A DNA stretch of 6,828 bases from Betaproteobacteria bacterium. GTDB lineage: Bacteria; Pseudomonadota; Gammaproteobacteria; Burkholderiales; SG8-39. Position numbers and translations under genes: made by a program. Below are positions 1-5,981 of this stretch, in pieces (position 1 is the stretch's first letter; each line of letters begins with the position of its first letter). The stretch spans positions 1 to 6,828 of the forward strand of contig JAABQT010000083.1 of the NCBI GenBank assembly GCA_011391295.1. The letters run 5' to 3'. Under the pieces are notes generated by a model. It worked only from the letters and a program-made list of their open reading frames with translations. It was not told where the DNA came from and ran no database searches.

Positions 1-150
1 GAGCAACTGCGCCAGAACCTCGGCGCCGCGGGCTGGAAGCTGACGCCGGCGCAGATCGCGCAACTCGATGCGGCGAGCGCCGTGCCCCTCGCCTATCCCT
101 ACTGGCACCAGCGCACGATCTACGGCGAGCGCAACCCGCCCGCCGTCTGA
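1..150 (+). CDS. Aldo/keto reductase, C-terminal fragment (5' end outside window)
   Basis: Frame 1 is open from the first base and ends at TGA 148-150, giving the last 49 residues of a protein that begins upstream of the window. The visible tail has LGAAGWKLTPAQIAQLDAAS followed by YPYWHQRTIYGERNPP, the usual C-terminal helix and tail of NADPH-dependent aldo/keto reductases, in which 'L(T/S)xxQxxxLDxAS' precedes a variable substrate-covering tail. The catalytic Asp-Tyr-Lys-His tetrad and most of the cofactor site lie outside the window, so neither substrate nor subfamily can be set. The gene is convergent with radA, with 38 bp between the stops and no strong terminator in the gap. The family call is fairly safe for so short a piece, because the tail motif is distinctive; no symbol is justified. 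Confidence 0.8.
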   Translation, partial: EQLRQNLGAAGWKLTPAQIAQLDAASAVPLAYPYWHQRTIYGERNPPAV

Positions 151-188
151 GCATGACCACGCAAGCCGAGAAACTGATGAACAGTTGA

Positions 189-1535
189 CTAGAGGTCGCG
201 CAGCAACTGCACCGCCTGGTCCACGCGCTCGACCGGGATCACCTCGATCCCCGCGATTTTCCCCTTGGGCACATTGGCCCTGGGCACGATCGCCTTCTCG
301 AAGCCGAGCTTGGCCGCTTCCTTCAACCGGTCCTGGCCGCGCGGCGCGGGACGCACCTCGCCGGCGAGCCCGATCTCGCCGAAGGCCAGCAGTTTGCCGG
401 GGATCGGCCGGTCCGTGAGCGAGGACACGATGGCCAGCGCCGCCGCCAGGTCCGCCGCCGGCTCGCCGATGCGCACGCCGCCCACTGCGTTGACGAACAC
501 GTCCTGGTCCATGGTGGCGATGCCCGCGTGCCGGTGCAGCACGGCGAGCAGCATGGCGAGGCGGTTCTGCTCCAGCCCTACGCTCAGCCGGCGCGGATTG
601 GGCGCGTGCGCCGCGTCCACCAGCGCCTGGATTTCAACCAGCAGCGGGCGCGTGCCCTCCAGCGTCGCCAGCACGCAGGAGCCGGACACGTCCTTTTCAT
701 GGCGCTGCAGGAACAGTGCCGACGGATTGCTCACCGCGCGCAGGCCCGCGTCGGTCATCGCGAACACGCCCAGCTCGTTCACCGCGCCGAAGCGGTTTTT
801 CACCGCACGCACCAGGCGGAACGCGGAATGCGGATCGCCCTCGAAATACAGCACCGTGTCGACGATGTGCTCGAGCACCCGCGGCCCGGCAATGGCGCCT
901 TCCTTGGTGACGTGCCCGACGATGAACAGCGCCGTGCCCGCCTTCTTCGCGTGGCGCGTGAGCTGCGCCGCGCATTCGCGCACCTGCGCCACGGACCCGG
1001 GCGCCGACTGCAGCGACTCGGACCACAGCGTCTGGATCGAATCCACCACTGCCACTTCCGGGCGCGCCACCTGCAGCGCGCCCAGCACGCGCTCGAGCTG
1101 GATTTCCGCCAGCAGGCCCACGCCAGCGGTCACTACACCCAGGCGTCGCGCGCGCAGCGCCACCTGCTCGGCGGACTCCTCCCCGGAGACGTACAACACC
1201 TTGTGCGCGCCGCCCAGCGCCGCGAGTGCCTGCAGCAGCAGCGTCGACTTGCCGATGCCCGGGTCGCCCCCGATCAGCGTCACTTGCCCGGCGACCAGGC
1301 CGCCGCCGAGCACGCGGTCGAGCTCGCCCAGGCCGGTGGAGAGGCGTTCGACCTCGCGCGCTTCGACCGCGTCGAGCGCCACGGGGCTGGCGGCCGGGCC
1401 GGATGCGCGCGCACCGCGCTCGGCGGCCTGTTCGCTCAGGGTTCCCGCCTCCCCGCAGGACGGGCACATGCCCATCCACTTGAGCGCGCTCGCGCCGCAT
1501 TCAGAACACACATAAGCCGTTTTCGCCCTGGCCAC
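189..1535 (-). CDS. radA: DNA repair/recombination protein RadA (Sms)
   Basis: 448-residue RadA, a RecA-like, DnaB-type ATPase that works with RecA to extend D-loops and process branched recombination intermediates in the cytoplasm. Domains in order: a C4 zinc finger (C10, C13, C24, C27); an ATPase core with Walker A GGDPGIGKST at about 89-98 and Walker B VAVVDSIQ at about 161-168; the RadA signature KNRFG at 246-250; and a C-terminal Lon-like (S16 fold) domain from about 290 to the end. Where Lon has its catalytic serine this domain reads GEPAADLA, as expected for a non-proteolytic RadA. Length fits the family (about 450-460). The frame stays open upstream to an ATG at 1697, but that extension is arginine-rich and lies over alr. 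The GTG at 1535, with an adjacent GAGGAG ribosome-binding site, gives the correct N-terminus. It is the second gene after alr, overlapping by one base (TAGTG), so translation is probably coupled. Confidence 0.97.
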   Translation of the reverse strand: MARAKTAYVCSECGASALKWMGMCPSCGEAGTLSEQAAERGARASGPAASPVALDAVEAREVERLSTGLGELDRVLGGGLVAGQVTLIGGDPGIGKSTLLLQALAALGGAHKVLYVSGEESAEQVALRARRLGVVTAGVGLLAEIQLERVLGALQVARPEVAVVDSIQTLWSESLQSAPGSVAQVRECAAQLTRHAKKAGTALFIVGHVTKEGAIAGPRVLEHIVDTVLYFEGDPHSAFRLVRAVKNRFGAVNELGVFAMTDAGLRAVSNPSALFLQRHEKDVSGSCVLATLEGTRPLLVEIQALVDAAHAPNPRRLSVGLEQNRLAMLLAVLHRHAGIATMDQDVFVNAVGGVRIGEPAADLAAALAIVSSLTDRPIPGKLLAFGEIGLAGEVRPAPRGQDRLKEAAKLGFEKAIVPRANVPKGKIAGIEVIPVERVDQAVQLLRDL

Positions 1536-2605
1536 TACGTCTCCTCGTGCACCGGCACGCGCGGTGCCAGCGCGCACAGCAGCTCGTAGCTCACGGTGCC
1601 CGCGGCGGCAGCGACCTCGTCCGCGGGCAAGCCCTCGCCCCACAGTGTCACCGCAGTGCCGATATAGGCCTCCTCGATGTCGCTGATGTCCACGCACAGC
1701 ATGTCCATCGCCACCCGCCCCACGATGCGCGTGCGCTTTCCCGCCACCAGGACCGGCGTGCCCGTGCCGGCGTGACGGGGATAGCCGTCGGCGTAACCGC
1801 AGGCGACGATGCCGATGGTCATCGGTTCCTTCGCCTCGAAGGTGAAGCCGTAGCCCACGCGCTCGCCCGGCGCCAGGTTCTGCACCCCGATCAGCTCGGA
1901 ACTGAGCGTCATCGCCGGCAGCAGGCCGATCTCCTCGGCGCTCCAGTCGGCAAACGGCGAGCAGCCGTAGAGCATGATCCCGGGACGCACCCAGCCCTCC
2001 CGCGTCTCCTTGAAGCGCAGCAGCGCCGCCGAATTGGCGACCGAGCGCGGCGCCTCGAACGCATGCACCAGCTCATTGAACCAGCGCAACTGGTCGTGCA
2101 CGCCGCCCGGCCCCTCGGCGTCGGCAAAATGCGTCATCAGCGTGATGCTGCCGACCCTCGGGTGCAGGCGCAGGGTGTTGTACGCCGGCCGCAGGTCGTC
2201 GACGCCGAAGCCGAGCCGGTTCATGCCGCTGTTGACCTTGAGATAGAGATCGAGCTCCGAGGGCAGGTCCATGTGCTTGATCAGCTCGACCTGCTCGGCG
2301 TTGTGGATCACCGGCGTCAGGCCGTACTTGAACAGCAGGTTGACGTCCAGCGGCCGGAAAAAGCCCTCCAGCATCAGGATCGGCTTGGTCACCCCCGCCA
2401 GGCGCAGGCGCGCCGCCTCCTGGAAATCGAGCAGCGCATAGCCGTCAGCGTCCGCCAGCGCGCGCGCCGCGCGCTCCAGCCCGTGGCCGTAGGCATTGGC
2501 TTTTACCACCGCCCAGACCTTCGCCTCGCCGGCGGTCTCGCGCGCCAGCTTCAGGTTGTGGCGCAGGGCGGAGGCCTTGAGGGTGGCGCGGATCGGCCGG
2601 GGCAT
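1535..2605 (-). CDS. alr: Alanine racemase (PLP-dependent)
   Basis: 356-residue alanine racemase, interconverting L- and D-alanine in the cytoplasm to supply D-Ala for peptidoglycan. The fold-III TIM barrel at the N-terminus carries the PLP lysine in VVKANAYGHG (K35). YLKVNSGMNRLGF at about 121-133 and RPGIMLYG at about 207-214 are family motifs. The C-terminal beta domain carries the second catalytic base, Y252 in RVGYGFTF, followed by YADGYPR (271-277) and RVAMDM (297-302). Length matches proteobacterial Alr/DadX (about 355-370). The start ATG at 2605 gives MPRPIRATL, a normal N-terminus for the family. Nothing is missing or truncated. It is first in a unit with radA. The neighbourhood has no D-amino-acid dehydrogenase (dadA), which favours the biosynthetic alr over catabolic dadX, although the sequence alone cannot separate the two. 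Confidence 0.97.
   Translation of the reverse strand: MPRPIRATLKASALRHNLKLARETAGEAKVWAVVKANAYGHGLERAARALADADGYALLDFQEAARLRLAGVTKPILMLEGFFRPLDVNLLFKYGLTPVIHNAEQVELIKHMDLPSELDLYLKVNSGMNRLGFGVDDLRPAYNTLRLHPRVGSITLMTHFADAEGPGGVHDQLRWFNELVHAFEAPRSVANSAALLRFKETREGWVRPGIMLYGCSPFADWSAEEIGLLPAMTLSSELIGVQNLAPGERVGYGFTFEAKEPMTIGIVACGYADGYPRHAGTGTPVLVAGKRTRIVGRVAMDMLCVDISDIEEAYIGTAVTLWGEGLPADEVAAAAGTVSYELLCALAPRVPVHEET
1541..1546 (-). promoter_or_regulatory. Shine-Dalgarno of radA
   Basis: On the minus strand GAGGAG stands 5 nt before the GTG at 1535, an optimal spacing. It lies inside the last codons of alr. This site decides the radA start in favour of GTG over the in-frame ATG at 1697. It is also the clearest ribosome-binding site seen at any start in the window. 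Confidence 0.8.
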
Positions 2606-2611
2606 GGCATT

Positions 2612-2617
2612 AGGATA
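2612..2617 (-). promoter_or_regulatory. Candidate -10 element for alr-radA
   Basis: The minus strand reads TATCCT (4 of 6 bases of TATAAT), 6 nt before the alr ATG. No convincing -35 is present at 15-18 nt spacing; the nearest candidates are TTTGGC-like. If used, transcription would start at or next to the ATG and the mRNA would be leaderless. This agrees with the lack of a Shine-Dalgarno before alr, but the match is weak. Confidence 0.3.
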
Positions 2618-2679
2618 GCTTACCGACGCCCCGCCAAACTTTTACAGGTGCCGCCGCGTAACGCGATGCGCGGGCGTGC

Positions 2680-2685
2680 TATAAA
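2680..2685 (+). promoter_or_regulatory. Candidate -10 element for lplT
   Basis: TATAAA (5 of 6 bases of the sigma-70 -10 consensus) lies 9 nt before the lplT ATG, in an AT-rich spot within very GC-rich sequence. The predicted start site would leave a leader of only about 2-3 nt. No -35 is seen at the right distance; a TTTACA at 2641-2646 matches well but is 33 nt away, too far to pair with it. Confidence 0.4.
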
Positions 2686-2694
2686 ACCGCCGCC

Positions 2695-3972
2695 ATGAGC
2701 CTGGGTTTCTACATCATCATGGCAGCGCAGTTCTTCTCGTCGCTCGCCGACAACGCGCTGCTGGTGGCGGCGATCGCGATGCTCATCCAGAGCGATGCGC
2801 CGGGCTGGCTCACGCCCTACCTGAAATTCTTCTTCGTCGTGTCCTACGTGCTGCTCGCCCCCTGGGTCGGCGCCTTCGCCGACCGCCTGCCCAAGGGCCA
2901 CGTGATGTTCGTGTCCAACACCATCAAGATCGCGGGTTGCCTGATGCTGCTGTTCGGCGTCAGCCCCCTCGCCGCCTACGCTGTCGTCGGCCTGGGCGCC
3001 GCCGCCTATTCGCCCGCCAAGTACGGCATCCTCACCGAGTACCTGCCGCCGAGCAAACTGGTGATCGCCAACGGCTGGATCGAAGGCCTGACCGTGAGCT
3101 CGATCATCCTCGGCACCATGCTGGGCGGCTTGCTGATCAGCGCGCGCGTGTCCGGCCAGCTGCTGGGCTTCGATCTGCCGCACTTCGACACCGCCATCGA
3201 CACGCCGGCGGAAGCCGGCATTTCGGTGATCGTGTTCGTGTACGCGGCGGCGGCCCTGTTCAACCTGTACGTGCCGCGCACCGGCGTGGCGCTCAAGCCG
3301 CTGCCCTCGTACCCGCTCGACACCTTGCGCGACTTCGTGCAGTGCAACCGCCGCCTGTGGACCGACAAGCTCGGCCAGATCTCGCTCGCCGTCACCACCC
3401 TGTTCTGGGGCGCCGGCGCCACGCTGCAGTTCATCGTCATCGAGTGGGCGCGCGCCGCGCTCGATTACAACCTGTCCAAAGCCACCATCCTGCAGGGCGT
3501 GGTGGCGCTGGGCATCGCGCTCGGCGCGGTGCTCGCCTCGCTGCGCGTGTCGCTCGACCGCGCGGCGAGCGTCATTCCCCTGGGCATCGGCATGGGCCTG
3601 GTGGTGCTGGTGATGGTGTTCGTGCGCGACCTGCGCATCGCCATTCCGCTGTTTGTCGCCATGGGCGGCATGGCGGGCTACTTCGTGGTGCCGATGAACG
3701 CGCTGCTGCAGCACCGAGGGCACAACCTGATGGGCGCCGGGCGCTCGATTGCGGTGCAGAACTTCAACGAGAACATCTCCATCCTGGTGATGATCGCGAT
3801 CTACTCCGCGCTGCTCGCGTCGGGCATGTCGATCTATACCGTGATCGTGCTGTTCGGGCTGTTCATGTCCGGCACCATGACCCTGGTGCTGTTCTGGTAC
3901 CTGCGCAACCGGCGCGTGCACCGGGAGGAAATCGAGGCCTTGCTGGAGTTCGCGCGGTCGGCGAAGCATTGA
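2695..3972 (+). CDS. lplT: Lysophospholipid transporter LplT (major facilitator superfamily)
   Basis: 425-residue inner-membrane protein with about 12 hydrophobic segments. LplT flips lysophospholipids such as lyso-PE inward across the inner membrane for re-acylation. Family marks: AQFFSSLADNALL at the first segment (D19, matching the conserved GDNALL/ADNALL aspartate); motif A-like GAFADRLPKGHVM at about 59-71; GAAAYSPAKYGILTEYLPP at about 101-119; LFWGAGATL at about 236-244; and VPMNALLQHRGHNLMGAGRS through AVQNFNEN at about 332-360. It is longer than the roughly 400-residue E. coli protein, mainly through a polar stretch at about 151-177 between two membrane segments. The ATG at 2695 places the first membrane segment at the N-terminus, and no usable upstream start was seen. 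No clear Shine-Dalgarno is present. The partner acyltransferase gene aas, which follows lplT in enterics, is not adjacent here. Confidence 0.93.
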   Translation: MSLGFYIIMAAQFFSSLADNALLVAAIAMLIQSDAPGWLTPYLKFFFVVSYVLLAPWVGAFADRLPKGHVMFVSNTIKIAGCLMLLFGVSPLAAYAVVGLGAAAYSPAKYGILTEYLPPSKLVIANGWIEGLTVSSIILGTMLGGLLISARVSGQLLGFDLPHFDTAIDTPAEAGISVIVFVYAAAALFNLYVPRTGVALKPLPSYPLDTLRDFVQCNRRLWTDKLGQISLAVTTLFWGAGATLQFIVIEWARAALDYNLSKATILQGVVALGIALGAVLASLRVSLDRAASVIPLGIGMGLVVLVMVFVRDLRIAIPLFVAMGGMAGYFVVPMNALLQHRGHNLMGAGRSIAVQNFNENISILVMIAIYSALLASGMSIYTVIVLFGLFMSGTMTLVLFWYLRNRRVHREEIEALLEFARSAKH

Positions 3973-4008
3973 GCCGGTAACGGTGCCGGCGGCGGCGGGA
4001 CTTTGAAG

Positions 4009-4058
4009 TTCTCAGGTCTCATGGCTTCCGGATGAATCTCCCGGAAGCCATGAGATCG
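4009..4058. repeat. 50-bp hairpin repeat, copy 1
   Basis: The first of two identical 50-bp direct repeats in the lplT/udg convergent gap, starting 37 bp after the lplT stop. It contains a perfect inverted repeat: left arm TCTCATGGCTTCCGG at 4017-4031, 9-nt loop ATGAATCTC at 4032-4040, and right arm 4041-4055 (reverse complement of the left). Two further outer pairs (one G-C, one G-U when read on the plus strand) extend the stem to 17. No T-run follows on the plus strand (the flank reads TCGACATAAAAA), so this copy is a poor intrinsic terminator in the lplT direction. It resembles a REP/BIME-type palindrome, but I do not recognise a named family. Confidence 0.95.
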
Positions 4059-4062
4059 ACAT

Positions 4063-4090
4063 AAAAAGCGCGCCACTCCAGCCGCCGCGC
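4063..4090 (-). terminator. Candidate intrinsic terminator for the tsaB-rimI-udg operon
   Basis: It lies between the two 50-bp repeats. Read on the minus strand, GCGCG, a 13-nt loop and CGCGC are followed immediately by TTTTT (plus-strand AAAAA at 4063-4067). The five-pair stem is short but all G-C. Its position just past udg, and the T-run present in this direction only, suggest that it ends the minus-strand operon. The stem is too short for high confidence. Confidence 0.4.
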
Positions 4091-4100
4091 GATTTTGACC

Positions 4101-4150
4101 TTCTCAGGTCTCATGGCTTCCGGATGAATCTCCCGGAAGCCATGAGATCG
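4101..4150. repeat. 50-bp hairpin repeat, copy 2
   Basis: Identical over all 50 bases to the copy at 4009-4058, in the same orientation, with a period of 92 bp. The similarity extends weakly upstream, since TTTGA precedes both copies by 2 nt. Arms are at 4109-4123 and 4133-4147 and the loop at 4124-4132. The 42-bp spacer between the copies is unrelated to them. Perfect identity of non-coding copies implies recent duplication, gene conversion or constraint on both arms and loop. Confidence 0.95.
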
Positions 4151-4154
4151 TTTT
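4107..4154 (+). terminator. Candidate intrinsic terminator for lplT (uses repeat copy 2)
   Basis: The 15-17-pair stem of repeat copy 2 is followed by G and then TTTT at 4151-4154 on the plus strand, the usual layout of a Rho-independent terminator. Its position 135 bp past the lplT stop and just before the convergent udg stop fits a job of ending lplT transcription. The T-run is short and interrupted by A at 4155, so strength is uncertain. Confidence 0.5.
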
Positions 4155-4177
4155 ACAGGCAAGAGCAACCCGGGTAA

Positions 4178-4861
4178 CTAGAACCCGTCGACGGTCTTCT
4201 TCGCGAACAGCAGATCCGCCCACGCCTTCGCCTTGTCGGGCAGGTTGCGCAGCAGATACGCGGGGTGGTAGGTCACCACCAGCGGCACGCCGTGATAACT
4301 GTGCACCGAACCGCGCAGGCTGCCGATGGTGGCCTCCGAATTGAGCAGTGTCTGCACCGCGAAGCGGCCCATGGCGAGGATCAGCTTGGGCCGGATCAGC
4401 TCGATCTGGCGGCGCAGGTGCGCCGAGCACTGCGCCACTTCCTCCGGCGCCGGGTTGCGGTTTCCGGGCGGCCGGCACTTGAGCACGTTGGCGATGTAGA
4501 CATTCCTGCCGCGCGCCAGGCCGAGCGCCGCGAGCATCTGGTCGAGCAGCTTTCCCGCCTGCCCGACGAAGGGCTCGCCGAGCTTGTCCTCCTCGGCGCC
4601 GGGGGCTTCGCCGACCAGCAGCCACTGCGCGGACTCATCGCCGACCCCGAACACCGTCTGGGTACAGCCGGCGCGCAAGCCGCACGCCGTGCACGAGGAC
4701 ACGGTCGACTTCAGGGCCGGCCAATCCATGCTGCCGATTTGCTCTTCCCTCGATCCCGCGGTTTGCGCTGCCGATGCGCAAACCGGGGGACGCGTTTGAC
4801 TTCTCAGCCTCCACACCGGCGCCAGTCCCATCTCCGCGAGCACCTCGATTCGCGGCCTCAC
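4178..4861 (-). CDS. Uracil-DNA glycosylase, family 4 (4Fe-4S)
   Basis: 227-residue family 4 uracil-DNA glycosylase, which removes uracil arising from cytosine deamination and starts base excision repair. The four cluster ligands are visible with family spacing: C57 and C60 (CTAC), C129 (VLKCRPP) and C145 (AQCSAHL). Catalytic motif 1, GEAPGAEEDKLGEPFVGQAG, spans about 84-103; the DNA-binding motif YHPAYLLR starts at about 198 with H199. Residues about 1-50 form an extra N-terminal segment (MGLAPVWRLR, a Pro/Ala-rich linker, then MDWPALK) common in betaproteobacterial members. The frame stays open to 5242, but that part shadows rimI. Two starts are plausible: GTG at 4861, overlapping the rimI stop as GTGA, and ATG at 4870. 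I chose GTG because it places EMGLAPVW at the usual distance from the start. Neither has a clear Shine-Dalgarno. It is last in the tsaB-rimI-udg operon. Confidence 0.93.
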   Translation of the reverse strand: MRPRIEVLAEMGLAPVWRLRSQTRPPVCASAAQTAGSREEQIGSMDWPALKSTVSSCTACGLRAGCTQTVFGVGDESAQWLLVGEAPGAEEDKLGEPFVGQAGKLLDQMLAALGLARGRNVYIANVLKCRPPGNRNPAPEEVAQCSAHLRRQIELIRPKLILAMGRFAVQTLLNSEATIGSLRGSVHSYHGVPLVVTYHPAYLLRNLPDKAKAWADLLFAKKTVDGF

Positions 4862-5319
4862 AACGCGCATCCCAGCACCAGCGCATCCTCCCGTCCGCCC
4901 GACGCCGGGTAGTAGCCGCGGCGCAGCGAAATTCTCGCGAAGCCGAATTTTTCGTACAGGGCCTTGCCCGCGAGATTGCTGGGCCGCACTTCCAGGGTGA
5001 GGCGCCGCGCGCCCCGCGAGCGTGCCAGCTGCAGCGCCTCGCGCAGCAGGACCGAGCCGTGGCCGCGGCGCTGCTGCGCGGCGGCAATCGACAGGTTGAG
5101 CAGGTGCGCCTCGCCCGCCGCCACCATCACGACGAAATAGCCGAGCAGCTCGCCGCCCAGACGCCAGGTGCGGCAGGCATAAGCCGCACGCAGCGAATCG
5201 GCGAAATTTCCGCGCGTCCAGGGATGGCTGTAGACGGCGCATTCGATCGCCAGTACGGCGTCGAGGTCCGACTCGAGCATCGCCGCGAGCCGCGGAACAT
5301 CTTTGAGCACTGCGCTCAT
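4858..5319 (-). CDS. rimI: Ribosomal protein S18 alanine N-acetyltransferase RimI
   Basis: 153-residue GNAT acetyltransferase. RimI transfers acetyl from acetyl-CoA to the N-terminal alanine of ribosomal protein S18. The acetyl-CoA pyrophosphate loop is QQRRGHGSVLL at about 82-92 (Q/R-x-x-G-x-G/A type). The expected catalytic pair is present: E110 in TLEVRPSN and Y122 in ALYEKFGF, spaced as in E. coli RimI. EVRPSNLAGKALYEKFGF is diagnostic for the RimI subgroup among GNATs. Length fits the family (about 148-160). The ATG at 5319 overlaps the tsaB stop as ATGA. AGGAG at 5331-5335 lies 11 nt upstream, slightly far for an ideal ribosome-binding site, so coupling to tsaB translation probably helps. 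The 3' end overlaps the chosen udg start by 4 bp. Confidence 0.95.
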   Translation of the reverse strand: MSAVLKDVPRLAAMLESDLDAVLAIECAVYSHPWTRGNFADSLRAAYACRTWRLGGELLGYFVVMVAAGEAHLLNLSIAAAQQRRGHGSVLLREALQLARSRGARRLTLEVRPSNLAGKALYEKFGFARISLRRGYYPASGGREDALVLGCAL

Positions 5320-5975
5320 CGGTTCGTGCGCTCCTGCGTCGTCAGCGCGACCTTGTCGCGCAGGTACACCGGCGCTGCGTGCGCCGCGTCCACGCCTTCG
5401 CCCGCCGCCAGCCGCGGCGCCGCGAGCCGCGCCACCGCCGCGGCGCTCGGATGCACCGCGGGATACACAGTGGCCAGACCGAGATTGCCGCAGGCCGCGA
5501 AACCGCTGCCGCAGCCGACCCAGCCCTCCCCGGGCGGGCGCGGCGCGCGCGACGGCGCCACGCATTGCGCCGGCACCCGTTCGCGCCAGCGTTCGCCGTG
5601 TTTCTCGAGCGCTGAATAATATACCTCGCCCATACGCGCATCGAGGCAGGCGACCACGCGCGTAAATCCGCTGTCCTCCGCCAGGGCTTCGAGCGTGGAG
5701 ACCGCGCACACCGGCAGGGCGCGCGCGAACGCCAGGCCCTGCGCCACGCCGCACGCGATGCGCAGGCCGGTAAAGGCGCCCGGGCCAGCGCCAAAGGCCA
5801 CCGCCTGCAACGCCGCGATCTTCACGCCGGCGCCCGCCAGCAGCGCATCGAGCATCGGCATCAGCAGTTCGCCATGCCGATGACCCGCGCGCTCCTCCAT
5901 CGTGCGCAGCTCGCCCTCGAGCCACAGGGCGACCGAACACCACTCGGTGGAGGTCTCGACGGCGGCGAAATTCAT
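5316..5975 (-). CDS. tsaB: tRNA threonylcarbamoyladenosine biosynthesis protein TsaB
   Basis: 219-residue TsaB (YeaZ), an ASKHA-fold partner that dimerises with TsaD and, with TsaE, supports threonylcarbamoyl transfer to A37 of ANN-decoding tRNAs. Family marks: N-terminal ETSTEWCSVAL (about 7-17), AGHRHGELLMPMLDALL (about 30-46), the signature FGAGPGAFTGLRIACGVAQG (about 61-80), ACLDARMGEVYY (about 109-120), and C-terminal APVYLRDKVA (about 201-210). Length is normal (about 220-235). The ATG at 5975 gives the expected N-terminus, MNFAAVETST, and no in-frame start closer to the neighbouring promoter is needed. It leads the operon, with rimI starting inside its stop codon. TsaB and RimI adjacency is common in proteobacteria and links two translation-apparatus modification enzymes. 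No Shine-Dalgarno is visible. Confidence 0.96.
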   Translation of the reverse strand: MNFAAVETSTEWCSVALWLEGELRTMEERAGHRHGELLMPMLDALLAGAGVKIAALQAVAFGAGPGAFTGLRIACGVAQGLAFARALPVCAVSTLEALAEDSGFTRVVACLDARMGEVYYSALEKHGERWRERVPAQCVAPSRAPRPPGEGWVGCGSGFAACGNLGLATVYPAVHPSAAAVARLAAPRLAAGEGVDAAHAAPVYLRDKVALTTQERTNR

Positions 5976-5981
5976 CGGGCG

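Noticed and set aside
153..188. Eleven-codon ORF (MTTQAEKLMNS) between the aldo/keto reductase and radA stops
   Set aside because: It is very short, has no ribosome-binding site and lies in a 38-bp convergent gap. It could be a remnant of a gene start, but nothing supports expression.
796..814. GCGGT/ACCGC hairpin with a T-run within radA
   Set aside because: It encodes the conserved KNRFG region of RadA, so the bases are explained by the protein.
265..1515. Long plus-strand open frames opposite radA (also 528-1589)
   Set aside because: They are antisense shadows of radA in GC-rich DNA. Their composition is Arg/Ser/Pro-rich with no domain, and the minus strand carries a complete RadA.
2641..2646. 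TTTACA as a -35 element for lplT
   Set aside because: It lies 33 nt before the TATAAA at 2680-2685, far beyond the 15-19 nt spacing a sigma-70 promoter needs.
1547..2698. 383-codon plus-strand frame opposite alr
   Set aside because: It is an antisense shadow rich in Arg, His and Gln with no recognisable domain; alr has all its catalytic residues.
2620..3969. 449-codon minus-strand frame opposite lplT
   Set aside because: It is His/Gln/Arg-rich low-complexity translation, typical of antisense frames; lplT on the plus strand has clear membrane segments and family motifs.
3973..3990. Small inverted repeat GCCGG/CCGGC just after the lplT stop
   Set aside because: It has only five pairs and no T-run after it; such pairs are expected by chance in this GC-rich DNA. 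The stronger terminator candidate is at 4107-4154.
5510..5550. GC-rich stretch in tsaB resembling dispersed CCCGGGGAGGG-type intergenic repeats
   Set aside because: It encodes PPGEGWVGCGSGFAACG, where TsaB proteins normally have a short Pro/Glu-Gly segment before a G-x-G motif, so it is explained as coding sequence and breaks no frame.
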